Program-made: the position numbers and the translations under genes | Notes under the pieces: model-generated | What the model was told of the DNA's origin: nothing | Databases searched by the model: none | The model's input: only the letters and a program-made list of their open reading frames with translations | Part shown: positions 38,857-50,057 of the stretch, piece after piece | Numbering within the stretch: the first letter of the stretch is position 1 | Layout: each line of letters begins with the position of its first letter | Source: Mactra quadrangularis | Taxonomy: Eukaryota > Mollusca > Bivalvia > Venerida > Mactridae | Assembly: GCA_025267735.1 (NCBI GenBank) | Contig: CM046297.1 | Coordinates: forward strand, 17,448,011-17,512,010 | DNA: 64,000 bases | Direction of reading: 5' to 3'

Positions 38857-39175
38857 TGTTTTGTTTGTTTGTTTTTGTTGGGTTTAATGCTGTAGCAACA
38901 CATATAAGGTCATATAACGGCGGTCAGTCAACCTACTCACTCCTCCCAGAAAGGCTAAATCTCTGGATTTAGCTGTTAACCGACTACTAAGCGCATACTT
39001 TCGTCAGTGACTGACAACTGCCCTACATAATTAAAAATCATTGGTAGGAAGGAGAATGCCGGTAGAAATAATTTCTTGACTAAGCTCCAGGAAAGTATGC
39101 CCTGCCCGGGAATCGAACCCAAAACCCCTCGATCAGTAGACCTGTGTGCTACCAACTGAGCTAACCGGGCGGTTT
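38857..39175 (-). repeat. SINE family B, full length with target duplication
   Basis: Best-preserved family B copy: tRNA head (AGCTCAGTTGGTAGCACAC, B-box GGTTCGATTCC), body and (CAAA)n tail. Flanked by a perfect 13-bp duplication GGAAAGTTCCACT at 38844-38856 and 39176-39188. Confidence 0.95.
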
Positions 39176-39294
39176 GGAAAGTTCCACTATGAACCTTCAA
39201 AACTGATGGTCATAATAGCAGAATGGTCTTAAAACAGAGATATTTTTCTTCTTAAATTAAGCATTTAGGACTTGAATATCAGCAAAGGTCAGTG

Positions 39295-39537
39295 GTGCTT
39301 TTCACAAAAATTCTTACAAAAAAAATATTTGTAAGTCAAAAGCAAGAAAGATAAATAATATGCTCATTTTTTTGGCTAATCAATTCCAAATAATATAGAA
39401 TAGTGTAGAATATTGTATACCTTTTGAATATCATATCATAGTAATATGCTTATCATCCATCTGACTTTGGACTGCTAAATATATATAATTGACTTACCAT
39501 AACTTTTTTCGTAAGAATTTTTGTGAAAAGTAGCACA
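39295..39537. mobile_element. Foldback element, about 240 bp
   Basis: Arms GTGCTTTTCACAAAAATTCT with TTGTAAGTCAA at the left, and the complement at the right (GAATTTTTGTGAAAAG, TTGACTTAC). The middle is unique AT-rich sequence. Confidence 0.7.
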
Positions 39538-40710
39538 GATGATTTTGCAATAACAAAGGTGGTCTGAGTTTACAATGGAACTATACAGAACTAGATTTGA
39601 AGGAGACAAAATTTACTTCCAATGTAAAGCCTAAACAAGACTGGGTAGTAAATTATAGGTTTGATTTCAGAGAAATGGATGGAGCACTATTTCAGACATA
39701 TTGATGTTGAATTTCTATGACATAGGGGGATGCAGTCGGTTCCCTGTGATATAAAAGGATAAACAAGTACTAGTAAATCACTTGTCTATAAAAATTGGTT
39801 AGGTATAATTTAATAAATGTCCAGTTGCCCGGGTCAAAAGTTTGAGCCACCCCAAAATTTCTTTTGGGCAAAAATCTACATACATGATATAGTGTTTGCT
39901 ACCACTTTCATATCCTAATTTCGCAGACTAAATAGTATCTAAATCCTTGTTTAACAGAATAGGCTGCTCACAGGTGAATAATTTCCATTCAAAGAAAATA
40001 ACTGAAGCTGTCATTTCTTTTGCACATAGATTATCAGATGGGACAATTACGTGGGTAAAATGGCGTAAAAATCTGAATTGCTCAACAATTATGATTTTTT
40101 TTTATCTCAATGTCAAACAACGTGTTTAACAATCGATTTGTATAATCTGCTCATTAGTTCAGAAAAACTGATGTTAACTGATCTTATAATAGTTAAATCA
40201 ATACAGATAATTGATAATTAATTGCTTACATTGACAACCTTGTTAGATGGTTTAATCTCATTGTTTAATCAACTCATAATAATTATAGATCATAGATGGA
40301 CATTGATTATAACATATAAATATGCAAAGTATATACAGTACAACTTCCTCCAATATCTCCCAACACAACAGTCATGTCCCAACTTTAGAGTCAATTTTCA
40401 AATGACCAGGTCTACTTTCAGCAACTCCATTTAAACAGCCTATCTTTAAGCAAAATACCAAATTAACAGTAACCTCTTAACATAACAGACACTTTTCCAA
40501 TTCAACTATAAACCACCCCCAAACAACAGCTATCAATAGTTACTGCACTTAAAATGTCCCCTTACAGAGCACTACTCTAATCGTAATTGATACCCATATA
40601 CAGTCATCCCTCATTGTAACAGCCATACCTGGAGGGTGATGTTACTGTATGAAGCATCATCCGTTATGCATCCATATATGGTCACCTCTCATGGAACAAG
40701 ATCTGTTAAT

Positions 40711-40875
40711 TTATACTGGGTTTAATGCCGTGTCAACACATTTTGGTTTTTTTAAAGCATCCAGCAGACCTTAAACCTAGCTTTCCTGGACCCTTGTCTA
40801 TAACCAGTACTCACCTACCCTTCCACAAGAAGGGAAACTTCTCCATATACCTTATTAATGGAGGAAAATTGACTG
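40711..40875 (-). repeat. SINE family A, headless fragment
   Basis: Tail and body of family A. The tRNA head is missing; the copy ends 32 bp before the 2.27-kb inverted-repeat element. Confidence 0.8.
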
Positions 40876-41275
40876 AATAAAACCCAAACCATTAGAATAC
40901 AAATAACTACTGTATAGCGGGTTATTTCTGCGGGGCAAAAATTTCGCGTAAACAAGAGAGTTTTGTATTGGCGATGCTAAATATTGGCGGAAATTACTCT
41001 GAGCGCCAATTTTAAACCTCCCGGTGAAAGATGGTCAAAGGTACATAACTCTGTCATTTCCAATAAAAATGTCAATTTACCTGTATAAGCGGTCACTACC
41101 GACCACGACTTTTCAAATTTTTGAATTAACTAAGTGTCACCAAAGTTGCATAATATGAGCGGACGTGTGAAAACCCAACGCTTACACAGCAGATTATCTA
41201 TTTCTATGACGATGTATTGACGGGACAAGTTTAATCATGTGATAAGAATCGCCATTAAATGTGAATGTTTTTGTT

Positions 41276-42232
41276 AACAAGAGCTGTCAGAGGAGACAGC
41301 ATGCTCGACTTAGTTAGTGTTTGTCACAGGAGTAAAAAATATGTATAAGGAGTTATAAACCTAGTCACATGAGATGTGGTTGATAATAAGAAACATATAT
41401 TTAAAGTTTGAAGTCAATACCTTAAGAAATAAAACAGTTGCAGTAAAAACAAACATTTTTTAAAGAAAACTCTAAGTTCAAGGGGAGATAATTCTAAAAA
41501 AATATATTTGGAGTTATACACCTTGTCACATGAGATGTGGTTGATAATAAGGAATGTACATTTAAAGTTTGAAGTCAATACCTATAAAAATCAAACAGTT
41601 GCAGTAAAAACAAACACTTTTTAAAGAAAACTCTAAGTTCAAGGGGAGATAATTCTGAAAAAATATATTTGGAGTTATACACCTTGCGACATGAGATGTG
41701 GTTGATAATAAGGAATGTACATTTAAAGTTTGAAGTCAATACCTAAAGGAATAAAACAGTTGCAGTAAAAACAAACATTTTTGAAAGAAAACTCTAAGTT
41801 CAAGGGGAGATAATTCTGAAAAAAATATATTAAGAGTTATGAACCTTGTCACATGAGATGTGGTTGATAATAAGAAGCATATATTTAAAGTTTGAAGTTA
41901 ATATCTTAAGAAATAACGAAGATATAGGAGAAAGTATTTTACTGCACAAAAACTTTAATCTGTGCACAAAAACTTTAATCAGTTCAAGGGGAGATAATTC
42001 TGAAAGAAATGTGTTTGGAGTTATATACCTTGTCACATGAGATGTGGTTGATAGTAAGGAACATATATGTAAAGTTTGAAGTGAATATCTTAAGAAATAA
42101 CAAAGATATAGAAGAAAGTATTTTACTGCACAAAAACTTTAATCAGAAAGGTGGACGCGGACGCGGACGCGGACGCCGACGCTGGGGCGAGTAGGAGAGC
42201 TCTACATTACTACGTAAAGTCGAGCTAAAAAT
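41276..42232. mobile_element. Nested core-repeat element (pearl/Helitron-like)
   Basis: Begins with a hairpin GCTGTC-AGAGGA-GACAGC and GCTCGACT, then 161-bp tandem core repeats, a GGACGC microsatellite (about 42150-42175) and an end with AGTCGAGC, the inverse of the start. This layout (sub-terminal inverted repeats, core repeats, microsatellite) matches the non-autonomous Helitron-like 'pearl' elements known from oysters. Family identity is inferred. Confidence 0.55.
41349..42146. repeat. 161-bp tandem repeats, nearly five copies
   Basis: Units starting with (G)GAGTTAT at 41349, 41510, 41671, about 41833 and about 42017. Each contains CACATGAGATGTGGTTGATA, TTTAAAGTTTGAAGT and, in all but the last unit, AAGGGGAGATAATTCTG. 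The fourth unit is longer owing to an internal duplication of ACAAAAACTTTAATC. Confidence 0.92.
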
Positions 42233-44779
42233 ATTACCTGGGTGCCGCTCAGTTTGATTGATCGTTCGACAAATTGCATAAATAAGCCCAACTCGCGAGA
42301 GTCTTATAATAATAACAATTTGTTGTAATGAACAATCAAATTTTTCGCATGTTTGTTAATAGTCGTGGATAACGCCTTTGTCTTTGTTAAAAATTGTCGG
42401 TAATAAAGTTTGCGGCCACACACACCTTAAAAATCACCAATTTACCTGAATCCATTGGTCAAAGTCCAACAAATTTTAAAATTAACAGCTTGTCACAAAC
42501 AATGTATAATCAACGCACCTAGTGGAGTCTTTAAACAGACAAAATCAATTATAAAGCGTTGTCACGTGACGAAATTTGACTATAGTTTTCTTTTGAATAT
42601 CAATGAATAATAAGCTACATAAACACTAACTCCGCTCTTTTTATTCAATTTGTTAAATTATGTGATGAGAAGTTTGTTTTAAGTTTGCTAGCAAGCACTT
42701 AAATTAATTGCAATACTAAAGATGACTTTGTTTTTTACCACAATCAAATAAGTGTTTGAGCTAACGAAGATTAGGAAATGACCGACAAAAAGTAAACAAA
42801 ATGGCGGCAGTGTCGTCGAGTTTCGTAACCGATTTGATGGAACCTGTCGTCTAATTGTTAGAATGACCGTGTTGTCTGTCTGTATTTTCGTTTGCTACAT
42901 ACATAACTGAATCAATTCCTTTGTGTTATTCAAAATACTAAATTTTGTTCATTTACATAATAAATCTCACCAAATTCACTACATAATTCTTGATTTTAAG
43001 GGAGATAATACATGCACATTTTAATGAATACAAAATTTATTAAGAGTAATATCCCTTAGTAAACAATATGGCGGCGACTTAATACTGCGGAGGTTTGTAT
43101 TCGCGGTGTTTATATTTGGCGCATTTTCATTTTCCGCCAATAAAGCCAAAATAAAACCCCCGCAGATAATACCCGCTATACAGTATTACATTAGTAACTG
43201 ATACAGAATATGTGATGAAAGTTTAAAACAACATGATACTCATGTTTTAATGGAATCTGTAATAGAAATGGTTGATAATATCAAAGTCAATTAACAAATG
43301 ATTATAATTACAACATCAATAGAAAAAAGCCTATGAAACTTTTAGAAAAATATTACATAAAAAAATCTCATGGGAAATTTAAAACAACCAAGGTCCCATA
43401 GAAAGAGGATACATTCAGATGGACCTCAATTCTGGATAGACTTTACTTGGCAATATGTGACCTATTTCCTTATTAAATATGAGATAAGAAATTCATGGAA
43501 ATAATAATTTTAAAAATTTTACTCAAAGTAATTTAACCAAATGGACAGTAAACTGGATCAAAGCACTGACACTGCAGTCTGAATATGCTCATGTAGCATA
43601 ACTACATGTGATGGTAATATACTAACAAGTGCTTGAGCAGATCACTTGTGCAGGTAAGCCCCCCTCCAATAAGTAAATTGATTTCAAATTTAGACATTAC
43701 AATATTTTTTGTATAAAAGTAAAGATCAGTCTTCAGAAGAAAACTACAAAATCATAAGTTTTTCAATATGGGAGTAAACATTTTTCCTACTTCGTCTGCT
43801 AAAAACCATTTTTCATCATACTTTTTTCTGAGTATTCAAATAAAAACAATGCCCATCAGTAGTTAGAATAAAGTACAGCATCTTCTAATAGTTTTTTCCC
43901 TAACATATCAATACACATCAAAAACATTCAATAGAACAAACTGACAAAAAATCTATTTATTAACTGTCATAAAAAAGTTTTTTTAATTATCAGAAAATAT
44001 ATAGCAGACTGGGACCCACCTTATACCATCAAATAGATTAAAACAATGATTAAATATATGTAACCAGTCAACAACATCAATATTGAACCTCATAAATTCT
44101 GATCCGACGCCATTTTTGACTTTTCCAATTTCAACATTAATGTTTATAGAGGGCATTGTTCTAGGGAAATTATTATCAATACAGTATTTGTTACATTCAT
44201 TTTTTTCTGATTGGTAAATAATATTTATGCCAGTGATGAACTACATTTCAGAGTAATAATTCATTTCATCCAGTAAACATACACCCTTTTTTACTGGTCA
44301 TTACTCAATGGTCAAGAAAACTGGTCAGCTTTTGATAAATTGGTCAGTTTTAGATAAATTCAATATCGATATAACTGTCCCACCAATTTTGGTAAAATCT
44401 GGGATTGAATCAATGACCAATGACGTTCAGCAATGTTATATTGGAAAGGCAAGATTGGAACAGCAACATTAATTACATTTCAGTGTATTTTTTAAACAAA
44501 TGACGACTACTTTGCAATAGGAAATGGAAAAAAATAACATGGAGATGTAGGAAAATATTATAGTGAAACAAGACTAGGGAAAACGGACCACAAAACCATC
44601 TTCCGAAACACATTGTATTCAAAATGTCTGTATAATACAATAAATTATTCTAAGGTTGCCTGCAAGATTGCAGTAACTAAGCTCTTTTATACACTTACTA
44701 CAGTTTAGTGGGCAACCCTCAAATTGGTCAACAATTATTTCTTTTTAAATCCTGAACAATGAAAACAAAACATAATTCT

Positions 44780-44859
44780 CTAAAAATAGATTTGTTTCTA
44801 AAAATAGATTTTTTTTAAAAACTATAACATCTAAAAATAGAAACCATTTCTAAAAATAG
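44780..44859. promoter_or_regulatory. Cluster of four MEF2-type sites
   Basis: CTAAAAATAG, a perfect match to the MEF2 consensus YTA(A/T)4TAR, occurs at 44780-44789, 44798-44807, 44831-44840 and 44850-44859, each followed by A. The four lie within 80 bp, 1.6 kb into the intron after the first exon at 46456-46522. MEF2 drives muscle and neuronal genes; PDE1 is expressed in such tissues in vertebrates. This could instead be a degenerate tandem repeat of an 11-mer. Confidence 0.45.
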
Positions 44860-46455
44860 ATAATCAATAGCCTTTTAAACTATCATCAGTTTAGCAAGCA
44901 CATTTGTACAAATACTAAGAAATTTCTCATGCAATCTAAATTTACAGTAGAGTCCTAACTTTTAAAACAGTTTACATCAGCAGCTAGTTTTTTTCACTGA
45001 GAATATCTAGAAACAATGTTTTGTAAGAAAAGGAGATTAGATAATCACAAGTTTCAGACATTTTCTAATTTTGTGTACTTGAAACCAAAGTAATGAATTG
45101 GTAAACAAGATTGATGAATTTCCTCCATCAATTTTACTTAAAACATTTGTTTCCCAGCATTCTATATCTCCTAGGAGACAAATACAAAAAACATCTAGAA
45201 CATTGAAGATGTTACCAAAACCATGTAGTCAAATTAAATTATACATTCAGTCAAACCATTAACATAGACCAGAGGCAGTTTTAGTCTTGATAGTTGTAAG
45301 TGTCCACATACATTTAAATGAGCTCCAGAGAGAAGGGGGATTAGAGAGAGAAAGGCTTAATAGTTCCTTTAATATAACAAGACAATAATTCATACAAAAG
45401 CATAAAATATGATATATGTATGAGGTGTCAATTGTATAGGTAAACTGCATGGAGGGAGGGGGTGAATTTGACTGCTTTGAGGCAGCAGCTATTGAGAAGT
45501 TTCTGCTATTTAGTAGTGACTGTTGTTGAGAGTTGACTGTTGTTGCGAAGTGACTTCTAATGAGAAATTTCTTCAACTATTAAGAGGTGGCTGCTATTCA
45601 GAGAGTTGACTGTTTAAAGAGATGGCTGTTGTAGAAAGTTAGATGCTATGCTATAAGAATGCTTCAATCTACTTTTAACAGAAAAGTTGTTGATGTCTTG
45701 ACTCTTCAAGCTATATTATCTTTCTCTGTCTCTTGTCTCCCTATAGAGTTAAGTTCTAAAATCACCATGATGATAGTGAGAAATAGCAATAAATCATTGT
45801 GTTAAAAACAACATCTGAAGAAAATCTGTATATATACATGAAGACAATATCAAGCATGAACTAGTGTCTCATATAAACTAGAGATATATGATTTGTTCTG
45901 GATACTTCAACCATTCATAACATATAGTATTACTTTATATATTCATTTGGTATTGAAAAATTGTACTGTGGCACATGAGCTTTCCATTAGCAATCGCCAT
46001 AGTAATATCACAAGAGAATATCTCCGCTAGAAATTATAAAAGATGAAGAAATAAATAAAAAAGAAGTTTGTATACACTTAGTTAATAACATAAATGAATT
46101 TTATAGCATCTTTGTAAGTACTTTATCCCCCAATAAAAAATATAACTGTGTTGAATGAGTGATTTTTAGGCGTAGGATGCAAGACTGACCACAGTTTGTA
46201 TATGGATGGAAAATATTGATATAAAAAGAAAGGTCAAGTTTTATTCGAACCAAAATCCTATCTGAAGAAAAAGCTTTAATTCCTGATAAAAACTTTAAGC
46301 TCAATTTTTTACCATTAAAAAATACAGTATTAGATCTAGCAGAGCTTGCTAAATATAAAATATCTTGAGCTGTAAATTGTTTCCACAAATTTCAGTGTAA
46401 CAAACAAACATTAAAAAGTCTTCAAACAATTGAAGAAACAAAATAAATAACTTAC

Positions 46456-46522
46456 AAACATAATAGGTCTCCCCATCTTTTGCCACCAATTTCTTCACCG
46501 TCTTTGGAGGAATGTTTTCCAT
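46456..46522 (-). CDS. PDE1: PDE1 alternative first coding exon (MENIPPK form)
   Basis: Candidate alternative 5' coding exon inside the large intron. The ATG at 46522 has ACC immediately before it and G after it, a good Kozak context, with an in-frame TGA upstream. It encodes 22 codons (MENIPPKTVKKLVAKDGETY, then YV) and ends with one base before a strong donor GTAAGT. That phase fits both exon 11589-11654 and exon 1403-1583. The peptide is basic and amphipathic in its first half, so it could extend the calmodulin-binding region; this is inference. PDE1 genes in vertebrates make isoforms from alternative first exons, so the arrangement is expected. Four MEF2-type sites lie 1.6 kb downstream in transcript direction. 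Confidence 0.7.
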
Positions 46523-47160
46523 GGTTAAACTTTTAATAATATATACTCAATTCATACAAATTCTCACAACTATGATAAAAAATTCCAAACAGCGTTTTCT
46601 GTTGTTTCCTTATTACATATTTGTAAATATTTACAGCACTAACCTTGACCACACACAGTAGGAACTGTCACAATGAATATAAACACATTATCAAGTCATT
46701 TAGTAAAAATCTAAAAATTGTCCACAAAATGTAAAATTCCAGACCGTTGCTAAGTAACAAGATGGAGACTTTTATACTAGTTTAATTCTAAAACATAGCA
46801 AGCTAAATGCAAAAAAGTCACTTTCCACTATGATCGTTTTTTATAACATAACATAATCTTCATTTAAAAGCCTTCTGGTATACACAAGGGCCATGGAAAC
46901 AATGCACAAATGGAATCAAATCATCTAAAAATACATTAAGTACCGATATTACAACGATATTACAAGCACCAATATGCTACACTAATTTATCGAAGCACTC
47001 ATTGCGTTAATGTTGTTAATGTGTTCATTATAAATGACAGTAGCAGCCAAATGTCACTAGATATTTATTATATATAAGCTCATAAAGTCAACATGGTTCT
47101 TTCACAAGAAATTAGGTTATATATATTATAATACTAGTTTTCTGTTACCTGTCATAACAC

Positions 47161-47229
47161 AAGCTTAGCGCAAAACGGTCGTAACTCACTTATTTTTTAA
47201 ATTGAGTTACGACCGTTTCGCACTAAGCC
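47161..47229. repeat. 70-bp hairpin repeat, copy 4
   Basis: AGCTTAGCGCAAAACGGTCG paired with CGACCGTTTCGCACTAAGCC; the inner GTAACTC/GAGTTAC arms are intact. Confidence 0.9.
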
Positions 47230-47958
47230 TGCGAGTCATTAATGAAAAATTCTAGTAGAATATGAATAATGATAAATAACATTGTACATGATGGCATTAG
47301 CTTATTTATAATTATTATTCTTTGATATATTATTTTGTTACATTTTATGCAGCTGATCACTTTTTTTATTAAGTTAATTTTAGATGCATTTTTGTTACAT
47401 TTATTGCAGTTTAATAAGCCTTTTTATTGGGTTAGGTGTGGAGGCGGCTCTCCAAACCATCTTTTCTTGACACTTTTTACCAATATTTGTCAAGTCAGCC
47501 CTTCCTACAATGAGCGGACTACTTCTCCATAAGTATTGAATTGTAATAATGCTATTTCAGCTCAATTAGCACAATTCAGCCATTTTAGTCATTTTTATCA
47601 TCAAAGTTAAGCAATTGCCCAAACGACTTTCCTTCATCCAAAGTGACAAAAACCAACATATTTTCTAGCAATAGCTTGGCCCTTGTATAATGTAATATCA
47701 GATGTACATTAATTAAATCTAACATTAAAACAGTATGTTACAAGAATACAAATTGTTGTCAGTATATACAGTTGACATAGGAAACCAACAGTGTAATTAT
47801 GTTCTATCTGACATGTCAACTTTCATTGTTAATTAATTAATCCATTTAATGAACATCTCACTTGTAAAATGTGGGTGTAGAAGGGAATCTTATGTCCAAG
47901 AAGGGGTGATATGTGGGTGAAGATTCAGGAGGTCTAATGTTCCTTAAGGGGTGTTACA

Positions 47959-48122
47959 GGGCTGGACATTGATTTTTCGATTTTCAAAGCAAATTGCCTA
48001 GTTGGACAACCTGCTAAATATTTCACTTGCCCAAACCAAATGTTTACTTGCAGTAACAAGTTGCTAGAACTCAAATATTGGCAAGGGCAAAAGGGTGACA
48101 ATAAAAATAAAATGTCGAGCCC
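47959..48122. mobile_element. Possible short inverted-repeat element
   Basis: GGGCTGGACATTGATTTTTC at the left and AAAATAAAATGTCGAGCCC at the right are imperfect inverted repeats around 160 bp. Confidence 0.4.
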
Positions 48123-49097
48123 AAAGTGTTACCAACGCACAGAGGTGGATCATATTTCTGGGAGGGGTGTAACATAGGAGTAGATGGAATCTTATGTGTG
48201 AGCAGAAAATCCAAGGATTATCTTAGCAAAGTAGTGGATGGCTATTAACATCATAAATATCATTTAGGATCCCATTTATCTATCTATTAAAAGTAATTTT
48301 GGTATGTTGTTGAATATTTGTTACTAAATGTTGGTTGATTTATCTACTGTGGTCCTAACTTATGTTAAATAATATTTTCTACGTAACTGAATATTGTTTA
48401 CAGGAATTAAAAGTTGTCATTGTTTGAATTCCATTTACATAATAGCCAGCTATGGTGATAATTTTACTATCACAATATGCTAATTATTGTTTATACAATG
48501 TAATTATGATAATTTTCATTCGTTTTATGTAGGAGGAAGATTTTAATTAATATTTAATTCACAAAATAAACTTTGCATATTAATGTAACATATATAGTAC
48601 CAAACGACCATGTTTACAAAATAAACATAGCTTGGTTTACAATGGAAAAGGGAGATAATTCATTTATTGTAACAAAATTCAAATGTTCAGTTAGTTCTGA
48701 AATCAACAAAAGTGACCAGAGAAATTATCAGTCATTAAAATTGCTGAATTTTAATAAAGGACAGAAATGGTTGCATCTAAAAATTTGAGTAGTCCTGAAG
48801 GAAATGTGAAATAAAAATGTCCTAGGTATAGATTTTAGGCCAATTTTAGGCCACAAATATGCAAGCTGTTTTGACTTCATACTGTAGTGGCAATTTAAGG
48901 CTTTGGTATAATTCACCTTCAGCAAGGCATATGTAGCTAGTGAAGAAAGTGCTTACAAACATTATAATAATAATTAGGACATTTTTAAAGAGGTAACACA
49001 GCTAGACAAAACCCAATCTTCCCTGTGAGCCTCTTAAAGCGCACTGACTGCACAATGCTCTATGTTACTTCAAAAATGATACAATCCTACATTTGAT

Positions 49098-49308
49098 TTT
49101 ATTTATTTATTTATATATTGGGGTTAACGCTGTATCAACACAATTTAGGTCATTTCACGGCGTCCAGCGCACCTAACCTAACTTTCCTGGACCATTGTCT
49201 ATAACCAGTACTCACCTACCCTTCCACAAGGCCGGAAACTTCTCCATATTATCTAATCAATGGAGAAAAATCGACATTATTGTCTAATTTTCATGGAAGG
49301 GTATAACC
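49098..49308 (-). repeat. SINE family A, 5'-truncated insertion with target duplication
   Basis: Body and tail only, yet flanked by a perfect 13-bp duplication TCCTACATTTGAT (49085-49097 and 49309-49321). The head was therefore lost during insertion, not later, as expected of LINE-type target-primed reverse transcription. Confidence 0.92.
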
Positions 49309-49569
49309 TCCTACATTTGATATTATTTTAAGTTAAATATAGTACCTTCATAAACAAATATAAATGTTTAACCCAAATATTCTAACTTTAAAATATATAG
49401 ACAAGATATAAATATATACTACAATAAAGTATTAATATATACTCAGAAATGCTTAAAGTTAATGCACAATAATGGGCAACTATGTTATAGTCAAGCCAAG
49501 ATTAAATAACATTATGTCATATTATATGCCTGCTTTATCATGGCAATGATAAGAGATGCAAGTATAAAC

Positions 49570-50057
49570 ATAGGCGGATCCAGGCGGGGGCGGACCCGGC
49601 GTACGCCCCCACTAAAAATGCCCAAGCAAAGGTTTTTTTCTATCATGAAATATGACATTTATAAGAAATATATATACATGTCAAAAAAATTTCGCACGCT
49701 ATGCGTGCAACATAGCAAACATCATAAAACAATTCCTATCATTATTGTAGAGTTTTTAGAGCTCACATGATTGAGCGGCTTTTAGAAAATCACATGAAAT
49801 ATTTATCTAAATGCTTTATATTTTATACTCTAGAAAAAGATAGTTGAGGCTCAGAAAATGTGCCTGAATCCCTTAAAAATAACCAAAACTAAGGAATTTC
49901 CGGGGCCGCCGGTCACCTGGTTCTCAGGTTAGGGTTTTGCCCAGTACCATTTGAGGCCCTTATGGCCCCTTGGGACCCCATTCTACTTATTCATTTTACG
50001 CCCCCTCTAACTAGAATTTTCCGCCCCCTCTAACCAGAAACCCTGGATCCGCCTATG
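49570..50057. mobile_element. GGCGGATCC-ended element, GC-richer 490-bp variant
   Basis: Ends ATAGGCGGATCCAGG and CCTGGATCCGCCTAT are perfect inverted repeats of 15 bp. The interior (ACGCCCCC tracts) differs from the two 280-bp copies. Confidence 0.8.

Larger units (their letters stand above)
40910..43183. mobile_element. TA-flanked 2.27-kb non-autonomous DNA element
   Basis: Termini CTGTATAGCGGGTTATTTCT and its imperfect complement (AGATAATACCCGCTATACAG), with GCGGGG/CCCCGC further in, are flanked by TA at 40908-40909 and 43184-43185. No frame long enough for a transposase. The interior holds a second element (41276-42232), a palindrome GTCACGTGAC (42561-42570) and two ATGGCGGC motifs (near 42802 and 43070). 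Confidence 0.8.
11655..46455 (-). other. PDE1 intron, about 35 kb
   Basis: Repeat-rich intron. No supported feature was found in 12105-13783, 13850-14924, 15067-15920, 16139-18048, 18461-19271, 19830-20219, 20852-21479, 21613-22511, 23199-25709, 26033-26756, 28303-28876, 28961-30110, 30671-31641, 32371-34268, 35188-37758, 38072-38843, 39538-40710, 43186-44779 and 44860-46455. The small ORFs in these stretches lack splice sites and recognisable motifs. Confidence 0.55.

Noticed and set aside
41830..42194. Overlapping frames on both strands with similar peptides
   Set aside because: They are readings of the 161-bp tandem repeat.
45259..45576. 105-codon minus-strand frame
   Set aside because: Lies on a degenerate local repeat (GAGTTGACTGTT-like motifs) and has no conserved features.
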